Positions 28,520 through 37,334 of a stretch of 64,000 nt of DNA are shown piece by piece. Under the pieces are notes generated by a model that had not been told where the DNA came from, searched no databases, and was given only the letters and a program-made list of their open reading frames with translations. The stretch spans positions 208,530 through 272,529 of the forward strand of contig JACJNX010000016.1 in NCBI GenBank assembly GCA_014695255.1, read 5' to 3'. The translations under genes were made by a program, and so were the position numbers. This stretch comes from Cyanobacteria bacterium FACHB-63 (GTDB taxonomy: Bacteria > Cyanobacteriota > Cyanobacteriia > Leptolyngbyales > Leptolyngbyaceae). Position 1 is the first letter of the stretch. Each line of letters opens with the position of its first letter.

Positions 28520-29356
28520 TCAACTCGTTGCCCCGATCGTATCAAATGACTCCTCGATCGACAGTAAAACTGGAGCATTAAAGCTACGATCGACCACCGT
28601 TGTTGGCAGTTCTTGATGATAGGCTCCAGATGGCAGCACACCACAGCCCCCATGTTTCGCCATCACTCGCTGCTGAACGAACACATCTTCGCCACAGTGA
28701 TTTTCAGGTAGCTTTGTCCAGAAATTGAATCCACCGACATCTCGAAGCTTTTGAGTATGGTACATAACACAGCCACCGATCCAGGCAACCTTATACTTAC
28801 GGGGTTGGTTTGGGGTAATGTTGTGCGATCGCTGAATGTGATACAGGTTTGCTGCATTGTGTAACTTCCAGCGCTCCCATTCTGGCATTCCCGGTTGGAG
28901 CTTTTCGGGCTGCACTGGACTATCCCAAAACTCGATCGCTTGCTGGTGCGGTCGAACATCTTGAATGAAACTGAGTCCAATCAATCCACTGCCGACAAAA
29001 CCACAGTTTTCTTCTTCTATTGCAGTAACAAATTGTTCAAGTACAAATGGCTCTAAGATCAAATCATCATCAATAAACAGAACATAGGGCGCAGTTGCTT
29101 GATCGAGTAAAAACTGTCGTTGTTCTGCAAGTCCGCGACGGGGTAGATGGTGATGAATTTGAACTTTGTGATTGTGCGATCGTAGCACCCGGACTGGAGT
29201 TTGAACTAAGTTGGAAGCAATCTCGCTGGGATCTTCAGTCTGATCTGAGATGATTACATTAAAGTCTTGGAAGGTCTGAGCAATTAGACTGGTCAATGTA
29301 ACTGCTAGTGCGGAAGCGCGATTGTAGGTTGGGATTAAGATATCAACTTTAGACAT
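28520..29356 (-). CDS. Family 2 glycosyltransferase
   Basis: 278 residues. GT-A fold: DILIPTYNRASALAVTL at the N-terminus, VLFIDDDLIL as the metal-binding DxD equivalent, and the acceptor region WIGGCVMYHTQKLRDVGGF followed by CGEDVFVQQRVMAKHGG. There are no membrane helices, so it is probably cytosolic. ATG 29356 (MSKVDILIPTYN) is preferred; a GTG at 29386 would add ten residues. The acceptor is unknown. Confidence 0.9.
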   Translation of the reverse strand: MSKVDILIPTYNRASALAVTLTSLIAQTFQDFNVIISDQTEDPSEIASNLVQTPVRVLRSHNHKVQIHHHLPRRGLAEQRQFLLDQATAPYVLFIDDDLILEPFVLEQFVTAIEEENCGFVGSGLIGLSFIQDVRPHQQAIEFWDSPVQPEKLQPGMPEWERWKLHNAANLYHIQRSHNITPNQPRKYKVAWIGGCVMYHTQKLRDVGGFNFWTKLPENHCGEDVFVQQRVMAKHGGCGVLPSGAYHQELPTTVVDRSFNAPVLLSIEESFDTIGATS

Positions 29357-29403
29357 ATCAATGGAAAAAGGGTGTAAATCAATCACACCCTCAACATTAG
29401 GTT

Positions 29404-30180
29404 TTACAAAGCCGTCATGACGCGAACTAGCTCATCTGACATATCGACAGATGCAACACTAGAATGTTGGAACAGAACACCCGCAAGAAAATAGATGTTA
29501 TCCGAATAGAACGCCTGACCGTTTTGCCGTAGCTTTTCAATCCAGTTTCTCACCTTCGGTTCAGAGCTATAGCAACCAAACTGCAACGGCGTCACCATAA
29601 AATCTGCAACTGTGTATCCTTGTTCGGCTGCACATTCAAGAGTGCCCAATGGATTCGAGTAGCTTGAGATCAAGACCATCACGTTCGGATAGTCCAGAGT
29701 CAGCAATTGATTCGTTAACGTGGCTCCATCTACACCACCATGCAGGAGCGGCATCCGAATTTGATTGTCCGGCGCGGGAATGTAAGGCGGATTGGCGATC
29801 AAACAGGCTGCATCGGTCGGTGCAGCCTCAAAGAATGACTTGTTGTGCAACACATATCGATCGTGCAAATTACACTGCTCGACTCTCGATTTTGCCACAC
29901 CATAAGCGGAGGGATTCAGTTCAAACCCATGAATCACATCGTTACAGCGCGATCGCACCAGTGAATTAATCACCGGGCTACCATCTCCAGAACCAAATTC
30001 AACAATCAATCGTGAATCGTCGCACTGCGAAAACACTAATCGCTCCAAACAATGCGAATAGAAATGTGATTCTTCAGGGCAGAAAAATACTTCAGTTTCA
30101 GTCGTTTGCGGAATCGGTTTTAATAATGTCCCAGTCAAGGTAATACCCTCATCAATACAAATCACAACAGCACAAATCAC
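29404..30180 (-). CDS. SAM-dependent methyltransferase with NPPY motif
   Basis: Up to 258 residues. A class I methyltransferase fold: SAM-binding IVEFGSGDGSPVINSL, an acidic GFELNPSAYGVAK and the catalytic-type ACLIANPPYIPAP. NPPY is typical of enzymes that methylate planar amines or amide nitrogens (HemK/PrmC-like and N6-adenine families). The start is uncertain: GTG 30180 opens the frame, but a TTG near 30138 has GAGG just upstream. It lies between the iron enzyme and the glycosyltransferase. Confidence 0.85.
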   Translation of the reverse strand: MICAVVICIDEGITLTGTLLKPIPQTTETEVFFCPEESHFYSHCLERLVFSQCDDSRLIVEFGSGDGSPVINSLVRSRCNDVIHGFELNPSAYGVAKSRVEQCNLHDRYVLHNKSFFEAAPTDAACLIANPPYIPAPDNQIRMPLLHGGVDGATLTNQLLTLDYPNVMVLISSYSNPLGTLECAAEQGYTVADFMVTPLQFGCYSSEPKVRNWIEKLRQNGQAFYSDNIYFLAGVLFQHSSVASVDMSDELVRVMTAL

Positions 30181-30188
30181 AACAAATA

Positions 30189-30205
30189 AGGGCGGACAAA
30201 CCGCC
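30189..30205 (-). terminator. Hairpin after the iron-enzyme gene
   Basis: On the minus strand GGGCGG-TTTGT-CCGCCC is followed by TTATTTGTTG. It would end or attenuate transcription from the upstream iron-enzyme gene before the methyltransferase. Confidence 0.65.
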
Positions 30206-30228
30206 CATCCTTACCTCAAGTTTGATGC

Positions 30229-31356
30229 CTAATCCAGCACGATTGTTGGCAGTGACTCAGTTTCTACACCGTGGCGAATCATTGCCACGATCGCTGCACC
30301 GGCACGATCGCCCATGAGTTTCTCTTGGTCATATCCCAGCAAAAGCTGCCAAGCTTGCTGCGGATACATATCCACCAAAGGCAACGTCACGTTTTCGATC
30401 ATCCAACGTCCGTGCCGTTCGTCCTCTTTGATGTGTAAATCCCAATAACCCATTGCACCTTCAGAAAGTTGGAGCCGCTGTGCCGCAGCTAGATAGTTGC
30501 GATAGGCTGAAGGACCTGCAACTTCAAAGTAAGCGAGTCCGCCGTTGTAGCGCAGAAAATGACGCTTACATTCAGTTAGCAGGAAGTTATGATTTGTCGT
30601 TGCCAAAGCTTCCCAGGGAACCAAATCAAAATAGGCTTCTGGCTGAGTGCTAAGACTCAATTCAGTCATCATTTTGGCGAAGAAAGTCGAATGCTTCCGT
30701 GATAGGCGACCATTGCCATATTCTTCTAACAAGACTTTCGTTAAGGTTGCTTGCACTTCATTTGCAGCACCACCAAGAATTCGCGATAAACGGCTTGCTT
30801 CAACTAATCCATCAAACGAAGTGATAGCTAAAAGATACCGATAGCCTTCAAACGGCATTTCTTTACGCAGGTAGATCGCATCGGCGGATAACTCCGGGTC
30901 GAGATCGGCTTGATAACGATCAAGCAATGCCTGTTTAAGATCTACCGAATGATAACCTTCAGTATCAATCTGCTTCAGTTCCCAAGCTTGCCAAGCGGCT
31001 TCGATTTCGTTGCGAACCTTTTGAAGATAGTGCGATCGCTCATTCGTGTAATGAGTCAAATCATCGTACCAAAATAGGTTCAAGCGATTGATTCGATACA
31101 GAACACGCTGCAAGAAAAGATGTGCGGCATCAGAACCCTGCGCTTGGTCGTAAGCTTCCTTGAGCGCAAAAGTTAGTGCAGTTTCAAAGTAGCGAATCTG
31201 ATTGGCAAGTTCACTGAGGCGCTGATCTAAGTTCTCAGCTTCGATTAGCTCACTGAACGTTTGTTCAGCTTTATAGTAGGGATTGCTTTTAACAATGGAT
31301 TCGATCGTCTCCGGCATCAATCGGGTGGGCAGAGGCGCAACTAAACTACCGTGCAT
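30229..31356 (-). CDS. Iron-containing redox enzyme family protein (heme-oxygenase-like)
   Basis: 375 residues, almost entirely helical. The second half matches the heme-oxygenase-like diiron/PqqC-TenA superfamily, with candidate ligands in LLEEYGNGRLSRKHSTFF and DLHIKEDERHGRWM (E..H pairs) plus a preceding Glu. Known members are diiron oxidases or oxygenases acting on amino-acid or fatty-acid substrates. The reaction here cannot be read from sequence. Its neighbours are a methyltransferase and a glycosyltransferase downstream and a DHH phosphoesterase upstream. Confidence 0.82.
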   Translation of the reverse strand: MHGSLVAPLPTRLMPETIESIVKSNPYYKAEQTFSELIEAENLDQRLSELANQIRYFETALTFALKEAYDQAQGSDAAHLFLQRVLYRINRLNLFWYDDLTHYTNERSHYLQKVRNEIEAAWQAWELKQIDTEGYHSVDLKQALLDRYQADLDPELSADAIYLRKEMPFEGYRYLLAITSFDGLVEASRLSRILGGAANEVQATLTKVLLEEYGNGRLSRKHSTFFAKMMTELSLSTQPEAYFDLVPWEALATTNHNFLLTECKRHFLRYNGGLAYFEVAGPSAYRNYLAAAQRLQLSEGAMGYWDLHIKEDERHGRWMIENVTLPLVDMYPQQAWQLLLGYDQEKLMGDRAGAAIVAMIRHGVETESLPTIVLD

Positions 31357-31457
31357 TTATCTTTAGTGAGGACGCGATTTTCATTTCTATGCTCGTTTAT
31401 CGAAACCTAAAGTTGCATCTACCTCAGAGATAAATCGTTCAGTCTTAAGAAGTAGTT

Positions 31458-32537
31458 TTACGCTTTTGCGAACACTGTCTCTGGGAAGCCTAGCTTCTCT
31501 AGTAGCTCATTCCAAAGTTCGATGCTTAAGCTGCCTCCAGATGCCTGATCATGCCCATGTGCGTAACTGCCTTCGCCGACCGAAAGGTTTTGACTCCGCA
31601 GAAATTCGAGGACATTGACGCTGTTCGATCGTGCTGCAAAGTTCACCCGTCCTGGCATGTAGCCTTCGTTTGCTGCAATCACAATCATTTTCGATAAACG
31701 ACCGCGCCAGCTTTGAGCAATCAACGGATGAATCTGACACGGTGAGTTCATCCGAATCAGAGCTACATTGCCAGAGAATATTGGAGCCGTTTTCCGGGCT
31801 TCGTCGAGTGCTAATTTGACTTCTTCTCGCGCCGATCGCAGGTGTTGCACATCCGCACTTTCTGAATTGACTAATGCTTTCGGACTGGAATGATTTAATA
31901 ATGCTCGTGCTGCAACCTCTGGCTCATAGTGAGAAGCTCGTCGAGACGCATTGATCAGCGCTGTTGCTTCTTTCAGGTACTTTGCGGTGTACTTTCGTTT
32001 TGCGATCGTCAATAGTTCAAACGGAGCGCGATCACCTAAATCGCTCAGCGTTCCGATCGCCGCAATCCAGTCAAGGTCGGAAATATCTGCGATCGTTTGA
32101 CACAGTTCCCAGATGATCAGTGAAGTATTCGGAATCGGTTCCCAGGTGTAAGCGGTAATTAATGTATCTCCGTCGGGGACACCTTCGGGATGGTGATGAT
32201 CAATAAAACAAGTCGGAATTCCAGAAATCACAGGCTCAGAACGACTGCCCAAATCCATCACAAATAGATAAGCCGGATTCGCAGATTGAACAATCGCGCG
32301 ATTGTTCGGTGTCCAAGCATTCCGCTCTCGATCGGGAATAACGCGATGCACTGAGGCAAATCCTGCTCGTTCAAATGCGCGTTGCCAGACAACTCCAGCC
32401 GTTACCCCGTCGGCATCTGAATCATGAATAGCAACGATTCTAGAGGAGTGAGAGATCTGCGAAACGAAGCGATCGAAGGCTTGAATTGCAGCGTCTTGAT
32501 TCGGAGTACTAACGGCAGGATCGAGTGTAAAAGTCAT
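31458..32537 (-). CDS. DHH superfamily phosphoesterase (RecJ-like core)
   Basis: 359 residues. Motif I IVAIHDSDADGVTAGVVW, motif III CFIDHHHPEG and a DHHA1-type C-terminus (YAHGHDQASGGSLSIELW). These are manganese-dependent phosphodiesterases, either nucleases of the RecJ type or nano-RNase/cyclic-dinucleotide hydrolases. The lack of an OB or other DNA-binding extension makes a full RecJ role uncertain. ATG 32537 is preferred to TTG 32549. It starts 27 bases after the uvsE stop. Confidence 0.88.
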   Translation of the reverse strand: MTFTLDPAVSTPNQDAAIQAFDRFVSQISHSSRIVAIHDSDADGVTAGVVWQRAFERAGFASVHRVIPDRERNAWTPNNRAIVQSANPAYLFVMDLGSRSEPVISGIPTCFIDHHHPEGVPDGDTLITAYTWEPIPNTSLIIWELCQTIADISDLDWIAAIGTLSDLGDRAPFELLTIAKRKYTAKYLKEATALINASRRASHYEPEVAARALLNHSSPKALVNSESADVQHLRSAREEVKLALDEARKTAPIFSGNVALIRMNSPCQIHPLIAQSWRGRLSKMIVIAANEGYMPGRVNFAARSNSVNVLEFLRSQNLSVGEGSYAHGHDQASGGSLSIELWNELLEKLGFPETVFAKA

Positions 32538-32564
32538 AATTAATCCCAAAGACTCAGCTTTTCA

Positions 32565-33581
32565 CTAAACTGAAACAGGTTGCTCCATTAGATCAGAAGG
32601 TTCTTCATCCTGTGTCGATGGCGTGATTGCCTCAATTTGAATTTCCTCCGCTTTTGGCTCCTCTGTCTCAGTAATTACAGGCGGCAGCACATTCAAATCC
32701 GAATACAACCATTCATCCTGAAGCTTTTTAATCGCAAATTCCTTTTGCTTCGCTTCAATCTCAATCCAAGGAGCTTGACGATAACAGCTTGGCATCACCG
32801 TAATGTAATCACTATGCTTTTGATCTAGGAAACTTTCCGCGCCATTAGAAATGTGAACCATCTGCCAATCTGGATTCTCCCAGGTCGATCTCGCCGCCTC
32901 AAATGCCCGAATCACGCTTTCATCTTCGTAGCTCTCGGCTTTTTCGTGAATCACATGATGATGAGCATCAAACAAATGCGGAACTCCTGCCGCTTGACAG
33001 ACCGCTAAAATTTGCTCTGATCCATAAGTGTATTCATCATTTTCGAGTGTGAGCCGTAGACGAATGTTATCCGGCAAACTGCGAATCGTTTCAACTAATC
33101 GTTCGGCTCGATCGCCCTTGCCACCATGAATGTTCATTAATGCCCACGGAGATTGCGGCAATCCTAATAAGTCAAAAATCCGGGCGTGCATCGCGAGAAT
33201 TTTGATGCTATTTTCGATCACTTCTCGACGATCGGAACTCAACACCACAAACTGATCTGGATGCAGCACCAGTCGAACTTTAAGCTGAGTTGCTTGCTCT
33301 CCAACCAGCCCCATTGCTTCTGCAAACTCTTCTAGAACTGCGGCTCCCAAGGGATCATCGGCAAACGGAAACATTCCTGAACCGAGTCGATAAAGCCCGA
33401 TTTTATTATCTGCACAAAACTCGATCGCAATCCCCAGTCGCCGCAAATTCTCAGCATATAATTCGCGCAATAATCGCTCTTGCTCGACTAAATCAAATTG
33501 CAGTAATCGCTTTCTTGTAATCGTCTTAAATCGCACCGTTTTTGATGCAGAAATACAGACTAAACCCAATTCAGGAATCAT
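32565..33581 (-). CDS. uvsE: UV damage endonuclease UvsE/UvdE
   Basis: 338 residues with a TIM-barrel, three-metal active site: FCADNKIGLYRLGSGMFPFADDP, RLVLHPDQFVVLSS, LMNIHGGKGDRAERL, LRLTLENDEYTYG and LFDAHHHVIHE. It nicks DNA 5' of UV photoproducts, an alternative to nucleotide excision repair. The C-terminal 40 residues are acidic and probably disordered. It heads the run that continues with the DHH protein. Confidence 0.94.
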   Translation of the reverse strand: MIPELGLVCISASKTVRFKTITRKRLLQFDLVEQERLLRELYAENLRRLGIAIEFCADNKIGLYRLGSGMFPFADDPLGAAVLEEFAEAMGLVGEQATQLKVRLVLHPDQFVVLSSDRREVIENSIKILAMHARIFDLLGLPQSPWALMNIHGGKGDRAERLVETIRSLPDNIRLRLTLENDEYTYGSEQILAVCQAAGVPHLFDAHHHVIHEKAESYEDESVIRAFEAARSTWENPDWQMVHISNGAESFLDQKHSDYITVMPSCYRQAPWIEIEAKQKEFAIKKLQDEWLYSDLNVLPPVITETEEPKAEEIQIEAITPSTQDEEPSDLMEQPVSV

Positions 33582-33605
33582 ACTCGTATACCTAGATTTT
33601 TAAAT

Positions 33606-33630
33606 GAGCGATCGCATATTACGATCGCTC
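33606..33630 (-). terminator. HIP1-based hairpin after the DUF3140 gene
   Basis: GAGCGATCG and CGATCGCTC form a 9-bp stem with a 7-base loop. On the minus strand it is followed by ATTTAAAAATC. It separates the DUF2945-DUF3140 pair from uvsE. Confidence 0.6.
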
Positions 33631-33636
33631 GAATGA

Positions 33637-33984
33637 TTAATCTTTTAGCGGCTCATGTCCCCAGTTCTTTAGCGAATAGCGCCAGCGCGTATGTTCAATA
33701 TCGCCTTTTGGTTTTTCTGCTAAATGTCGATGAACATAGCTAACCACCCGCCGCATATGGTTAAAGTCAGCCTCATCGTAGTCCGATTTTTTCTTATGTA
33801 AAAGTTCGATCGTATGTCTGCCCGATTGATGCCCAGTGGATTCAGCATCTTCGCTGCTTTTCATTCCAACCGAAAGAGATTCTTCTGTTTTTAACCAAGC
33901 TTCTAATTCTTTAGCCGACATATTGACCGCTTCTTGAAACTCTTTGAGAGTCTCTTGATTTTGCGTGGCAGTATGTTGCGCCAT
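33637..33984 (-). CDS. DUF3140 domain protein
   Basis: 115 residues, charged and without membrane segments. The family pattern is clear: VNMSAKELEAWLKTEES, SGRHTIELLHKKK, HMRRVVSYVHRHLAEKP and WRYSLKNWGH. The function is unknown. The start overlaps the DUF2945 stop by one base (TAATG). DUF2945 and DUF3140 genes are frequently paired in bacteria, suggesting a joint role. Confidence 0.85.
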   Translation of the reverse strand: MAQHTATQNQETLKEFQEAVNMSAKELEAWLKTEESLSVGMKSSEDAESTGHQSGRHTIELLHKKKSDYDEADFNHMRRVVSYVHRHLAEKPKGDIEHTRWRYSLKNWGHEPLKD

Positions 33985-34229
33985 TATTTTTTCTCCTTGG
34001 TTTTCTTCAGTTGCTCACCTTTATGAATGGCATCTTTTCCACTCTTTGAACTTTCCACACGGTACTCAGGATTTTCTTTTGATGCTTCAAAATGATGATT
34101 CTTAAAATCAGTCGGCTCAGTGATAATTTCTTTGATTTCACCTTCAGTTTTTTTGCCAGAAGTATTCCACTCTACATAGTCGCCCTTTTTTAATTTCTCA
34201 GTCATGATTTTCGCTTCAAAGGATTGCAT
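33984..34229 (-). CDS. DUF2945 / hypervirulence-associated TUDOR-domain protein
   Basis: 81 residues, lysine-rich. The short SH3/TUDOR-like core is LKKGDYVEWNTSGKKTEGEIKEII...NPEYRVES. The molecular role is unknown. The start is either ATG 34229 or ATG 34205 (MTEKLKKGDYVEW), the latter being the usual family N-terminus. It is the first gene of the pair with DUF3140. Confidence 0.85.
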   Translation of the reverse strand: MQSFEAKIMTEKLKKGDYVEWNTSGKKTEGEIKEIITEPTDFKNHHFEASKENPEYRVESSKSGKDAIHKGEQLKKTKEKK

Positions 34230-34362
34230 TTAAACTCTAAGCAGCTTAACGTTTTGTCACCTCTATCTGCGGTTCCCCTTCACTCTGTTTAAACCTTTCT
34301 TTGGGTAGTCGAAAATCAGCGATCGCTCAACTTACGCTTTGATCAAAATTAAAGCTGTGATC

Positions 34363-35691
34363 ATGACTTACGACTTGTTTGTAATTGGAGCAGGTCCCGG
34401 TGGACTCGCTGCTGCTAAAAAAGCCGCAACCTATGGTGCAAAAGTCGCGATCGCAGAATCTGCTAACTTAGGCGGAACCTGTGTCAATCTCGGCTGTATT
34501 CCCAAGAAATTGATGGTGTATGCGGCTGACTTTGCTGCAATGGCAGAAGCCGCAACCGGATACGGTTGGGAAATCGGAACTCCTAAATTTAGCTGGCAAC
34601 GCTTCAAACAACAGCGCGATCGTGAACTCGATCGCCTACGCCACGTTCATCAATCCGCACTTAAACAACGTGGAATTGACATCATCCCCGGTAGAGCAAC
34701 TTTGATTGATGCTCACACGATCGCAGTGAACGACCAAAAATTTACAGCAGATAAAATCCTAATTGCAGTCGGTGGAAAACCAAATCGGCTAAAGATTCCA
34801 GGCATCGAACATACCATGACTTCTGATCAGATGTTCCAGCTTGAACAGCTACCGAAACGGATTGCAATTATTGGGGGTGGCTACATTGGAGTTGAGTTTG
34901 CCAGTGTTTTGCGGAACTTTGGAGTCGAAGTCACTTTAATGAATAGAGAACACTGCATTCTCAATGGATTTGATGAATTAATTAGCAGCACGGTCAGAGC
35001 AGGATTGATCGATCGTGGCATTCAAAGCTACTGCAACACAACCGCAGACAAGATTGAGCATATTGGTAATGAAATTCAGGTACATCTCAAGGGTGATCAC
35101 ACAGACATTCTCGCAGTTGATACAGTGTTATGTGCGATCGGTCGCACTCCGAATTTGGATGATCTTGGCTTAGAAACTGTCGGTATCGAGCGCGACGGGA
35201 AAGCTATCGCAGTAGACAAATTCAGTCGCACCAATCTACCAAACATCTATGCAGTAGGCGATTGCACCAATCGCATTCAGCTCACTCCGGTAGCGCGGGC
35301 TGAAGGAAAAGCGTTTGCAGAAACTGTGTTTAACAATCAGCCAACCGAGATTGATTCGCTAATTCCTGCTGCGGTCTGTGCCCGTCCTGAAGCTGCAATG
35401 GTTGGACTGACCGAACTTGAAGCTAAGGAGCAATTTGGAGATGGTGTTCAATGTTATCAAACTGAATTTACCCCACTATTCGACACATTGAGCAAGCAGA
35501 AATCTAAAAGCATTGTTAAATTTGTGACTTATGACGATCGCGTGGTTGGTATTCATTTTGTCGGTGCAGATGCCACAGAGATTGTTCAGGGCTTTGCATT
35601 AGCAATGAAAAAGGGCATTACCAAGAGCGAGATCAATCGAGCGATCGCAATCCACCCCTCAGCAGCAGAAGAGCTATTTTCATTGGATTAG
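34363..35691 (+). CDS. gor: Glutathione-disulfide reductase
   Basis: About 442 residues. A class I flavin disulfide reductase: FAD-binding VIGAGPGGLAAAKKA, redox-active GGTCVNLGCIPKKLM, NAD(P)-binding IIGGGYIGVEFASV, the second FAD motif YAVGDCTNRIQLTP, and a dimerisation domain with HPSAAEEL (catalytic His). It keeps glutathione reduced in the cytosol. ATG 34363 (MTYDLFVIGAG) is chosen over TTG 34339. Confidence 0.94.
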   Translation: MTYDLFVIGAGPGGLAAAKKAATYGAKVAIAESANLGGTCVNLGCIPKKLMVYAADFAAMAEAATGYGWEIGTPKFSWQRFKQQRDRELDRLRHVHQSALKQRGIDIIPGRATLIDAHTIAVNDQKFTADKILIAVGGKPNRLKIPGIEHTMTSDQMFQLEQLPKRIAIIGGGYIGVEFASVLRNFGVEVTLMNREHCILNGFDELISSTVRAGLIDRGIQSYCNTTADKIEHIGNEIQVHLKGDHTDILAVDTVLCAIGRTPNLDDLGLETVGIERDGKAIAVDKFSRTNLPNIYAVGDCTNRIQLTPVARAEGKAFAETVFNNQPTEIDSLIPAAVCARPEAAMVGLTELEAKEQFGDGVQCYQTEFTPLFDTLSKQKSKSIVKFVTYDDRVVGIHFVGADATEIVQGFALAMKKGITKSEINRAIAIHPSAAEELFSLD

Positions 35692-35988
35692 CTTTGAATG
35701 AGTCATTTCCTAGCATTAAAATCTAACCATCTATAGATTAACTAAACATTAAGTTCTAGCGATCGAGCGATGATTTGCGTATTCCTCTACCTTTTGATAG
35801 ATGGATGCAACCTAGAGAGCCCAGAAAATTACAGACATAAAATTCTACAGTCATCGAATTTCGCGTTCCCTGTTTGGTCTTGGAGCGTTGTTAAACTCTG
35901 TTGTCAAATTCTACAGTGTCAAGCTTTATAGCTGTCTAGTGCTGCAATCTGTAGCATCAACGATTACTTGATCCAAGGAGCGTTCAAA
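35692..35988 (+). promoter_or_regulatory. Upstream region of the aquaporin gene with a direct repeat
   Basis: A non-coding gap of 297 bases. The 12-mer AAATTCTACAGT occurs twice (35840-35851 and 35906-35917), 66 bases apart on the same strand, which may mark an operator pair. AAGGAGC precedes the aquaporin ATG by seven bases. Confidence 0.45.
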
Positions 35989-36765
35989 ATGCCTCTCGTA
36001 AAACGTTGTATTGCCGAGTTCCTCGGCACATTCTGGCTAGTATTTGGTGGTTGTGGTAGTGCTGTATTAGCAGCAGCCTACACCGCAGATACAACAAAAA
36101 TTGGCGAAAACACCTCTTTCCCGCTTGGAATTGGTTTGGTGGGTGTATCGCTTGCGTTCGGTCTTACTGTGCTAACAATGGCGTTTGCTGTCGGCGGCAT
36201 TTCTGGTGGGCACTTCAATCCAGCCGTATCGTTTGGCTTATTCGTAGCAAAGCGCTTTCGAGGCGGCACAGATCTACTCGGCTACATTGTGGCGCAGGTA
36301 CTCGGCGGAATTGTTGCCGCAGGCGTGCTTTATTTGATTGCGTCGGGTAAGGAAGGATTCAGCTTAGCGGGATCAAACCCTTTAGCAACGAATGGATTCG
36401 GGGCACATTCTCCGGGTGGTTACTCGCTGGGTGCTTGCTTTATTGCTGAAGTGATTTTGACGTTCTTTTTCTTGTTGATTATTTTAGGTTCGACCGATCG
36501 ACGCGCTGCTGGCTCATTTGCGCCACTTCCGATCGGCTTTGCGCTCACCTTGATTCACCTAATCAGCATTCCAATTACGAATACTTCGGTCAATCCTGCT
36601 CGTAGTTTAGGGCCGGCTGTGTTTGTGGGAGGTGAACTGCTCGGACAGGTGTGGTTATTCTGGGTTGCGCCGATTTTAGGAGCGATCATTGCAGGACTTG
36701 TCTATGTTGCTGTGTTTGGTGAGTCAGAAGTCAGCGAACCTGAACGGATGCGTGAAACCGTGTAG
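35989..36765 (+). CDS. aqpZ: Aquaporin Z family channel
   Basis: 258 residues and six membrane helices with both NPA loops: [13 protein letters not shown] and [16 protein letters not shown]. The second NPA is followed by Arg, as in water-selective AqpZ. It mediates fast water flux across the plasma membrane. The start is set by the AAGGAGC site before ATG 35989; TTG 35968 is a weaker upstream option. Confidence 0.95.
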   Translation: MPLVKRCIAEFLGTFWLVFGGCGSAVLAAAYTADTTKIGENTSFPLGIGLVGVSLAFGLTVLTMAFAVGGISGGHFNPAVSFGLFVAKRFRGGTDLLGYIVAQVLGGIVAAGVLYLIASGKEGFSLAGSNPLATNGFGAHSPGGYSLGACFIAEVILTFFFLLIILGSTDRRAAGSFAPLPIGFALTLIHLISIPITNTSVNPARSLGPAVFVGGELLGQVWLFWVAPILGAIIAGLVYVAVFGESEVSEPERMRETV

Positions 36766-37334
36766 TGCAAGTTACGCATGAGGTTTCTGAAAATGATCAG
36801 TGTGGCGGGGTAGCAATGCTCCGCTCTTGTTCTGGAGCAACTTTCAGCAGTCACTCGATAGTATTTCAGAAAGTGTCAAAAGGCACAGCTCATATTGAGT
36901 TAAAGATACGTGAGTTCGACGAAATTTCTTGCTTCGTTTTCATCAGCTTCTTGCCCCCTAAATCCCCCATTCTGGGGGACTTTGAAAACAGCAATTCCCC
37001 AAATTGAAGCAGTTTCTTAACCTTCAAAGTCCCCCACGAGTGGGGCAGGGTTGATTCATTCTTCTCAAATTATTCTCTCGTCTGCGTTGGGGGCGTGTTA
37101 CCCCTCATCCCCTAACCTCTTCTCCTTGGGGAGAAGGGGAACCAGACTCTTGCTCCCTCTCCCTAGGGAGAGGGTTGGGGTGAGGGCACGAAAGACTCTC
37201 GCGAGAATGAAGCAGCCCTGCCACTCGTAGGTGATTTAGGGGGCGAGAATCTGTCGCATCCACAAATCAATTTCGTATCAATATCGCTCTCTTATTCAGT
37301 TGTGAACACTGAAGCTGTTAACGCTCAGAAACGT
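36766..37334. repeat. Repeat-rich intergenic region
   Basis: 569 bases without a convincing gene. TGGGGGACTTTGAA (36973-36986) pairs perfectly with 37023-37036. Further right, CCCTCATCCCCTAACCTC (37102-37119) is nearly complementary to 37170-37186 and encloses two hairpins (CTTCTCC-TTGG-GGAGAAG and CCCTCTCC-CTAG-GGAGAGGG). These are the CCCCCTAAATCCCCC and CCCTCACCCC classes of short repeats widespread in filamentous cyanobacteria. An 80-codon open frame at 36765-37007 runs into the repeats and looks non-coding. Confidence 0.75.

Noticed and set aside
36765..37007. 80-codon open frame after aqpZ
   Set aside because: It runs into palindromic repeats, lacks a ribosome-binding site and has no recognisable protein character.
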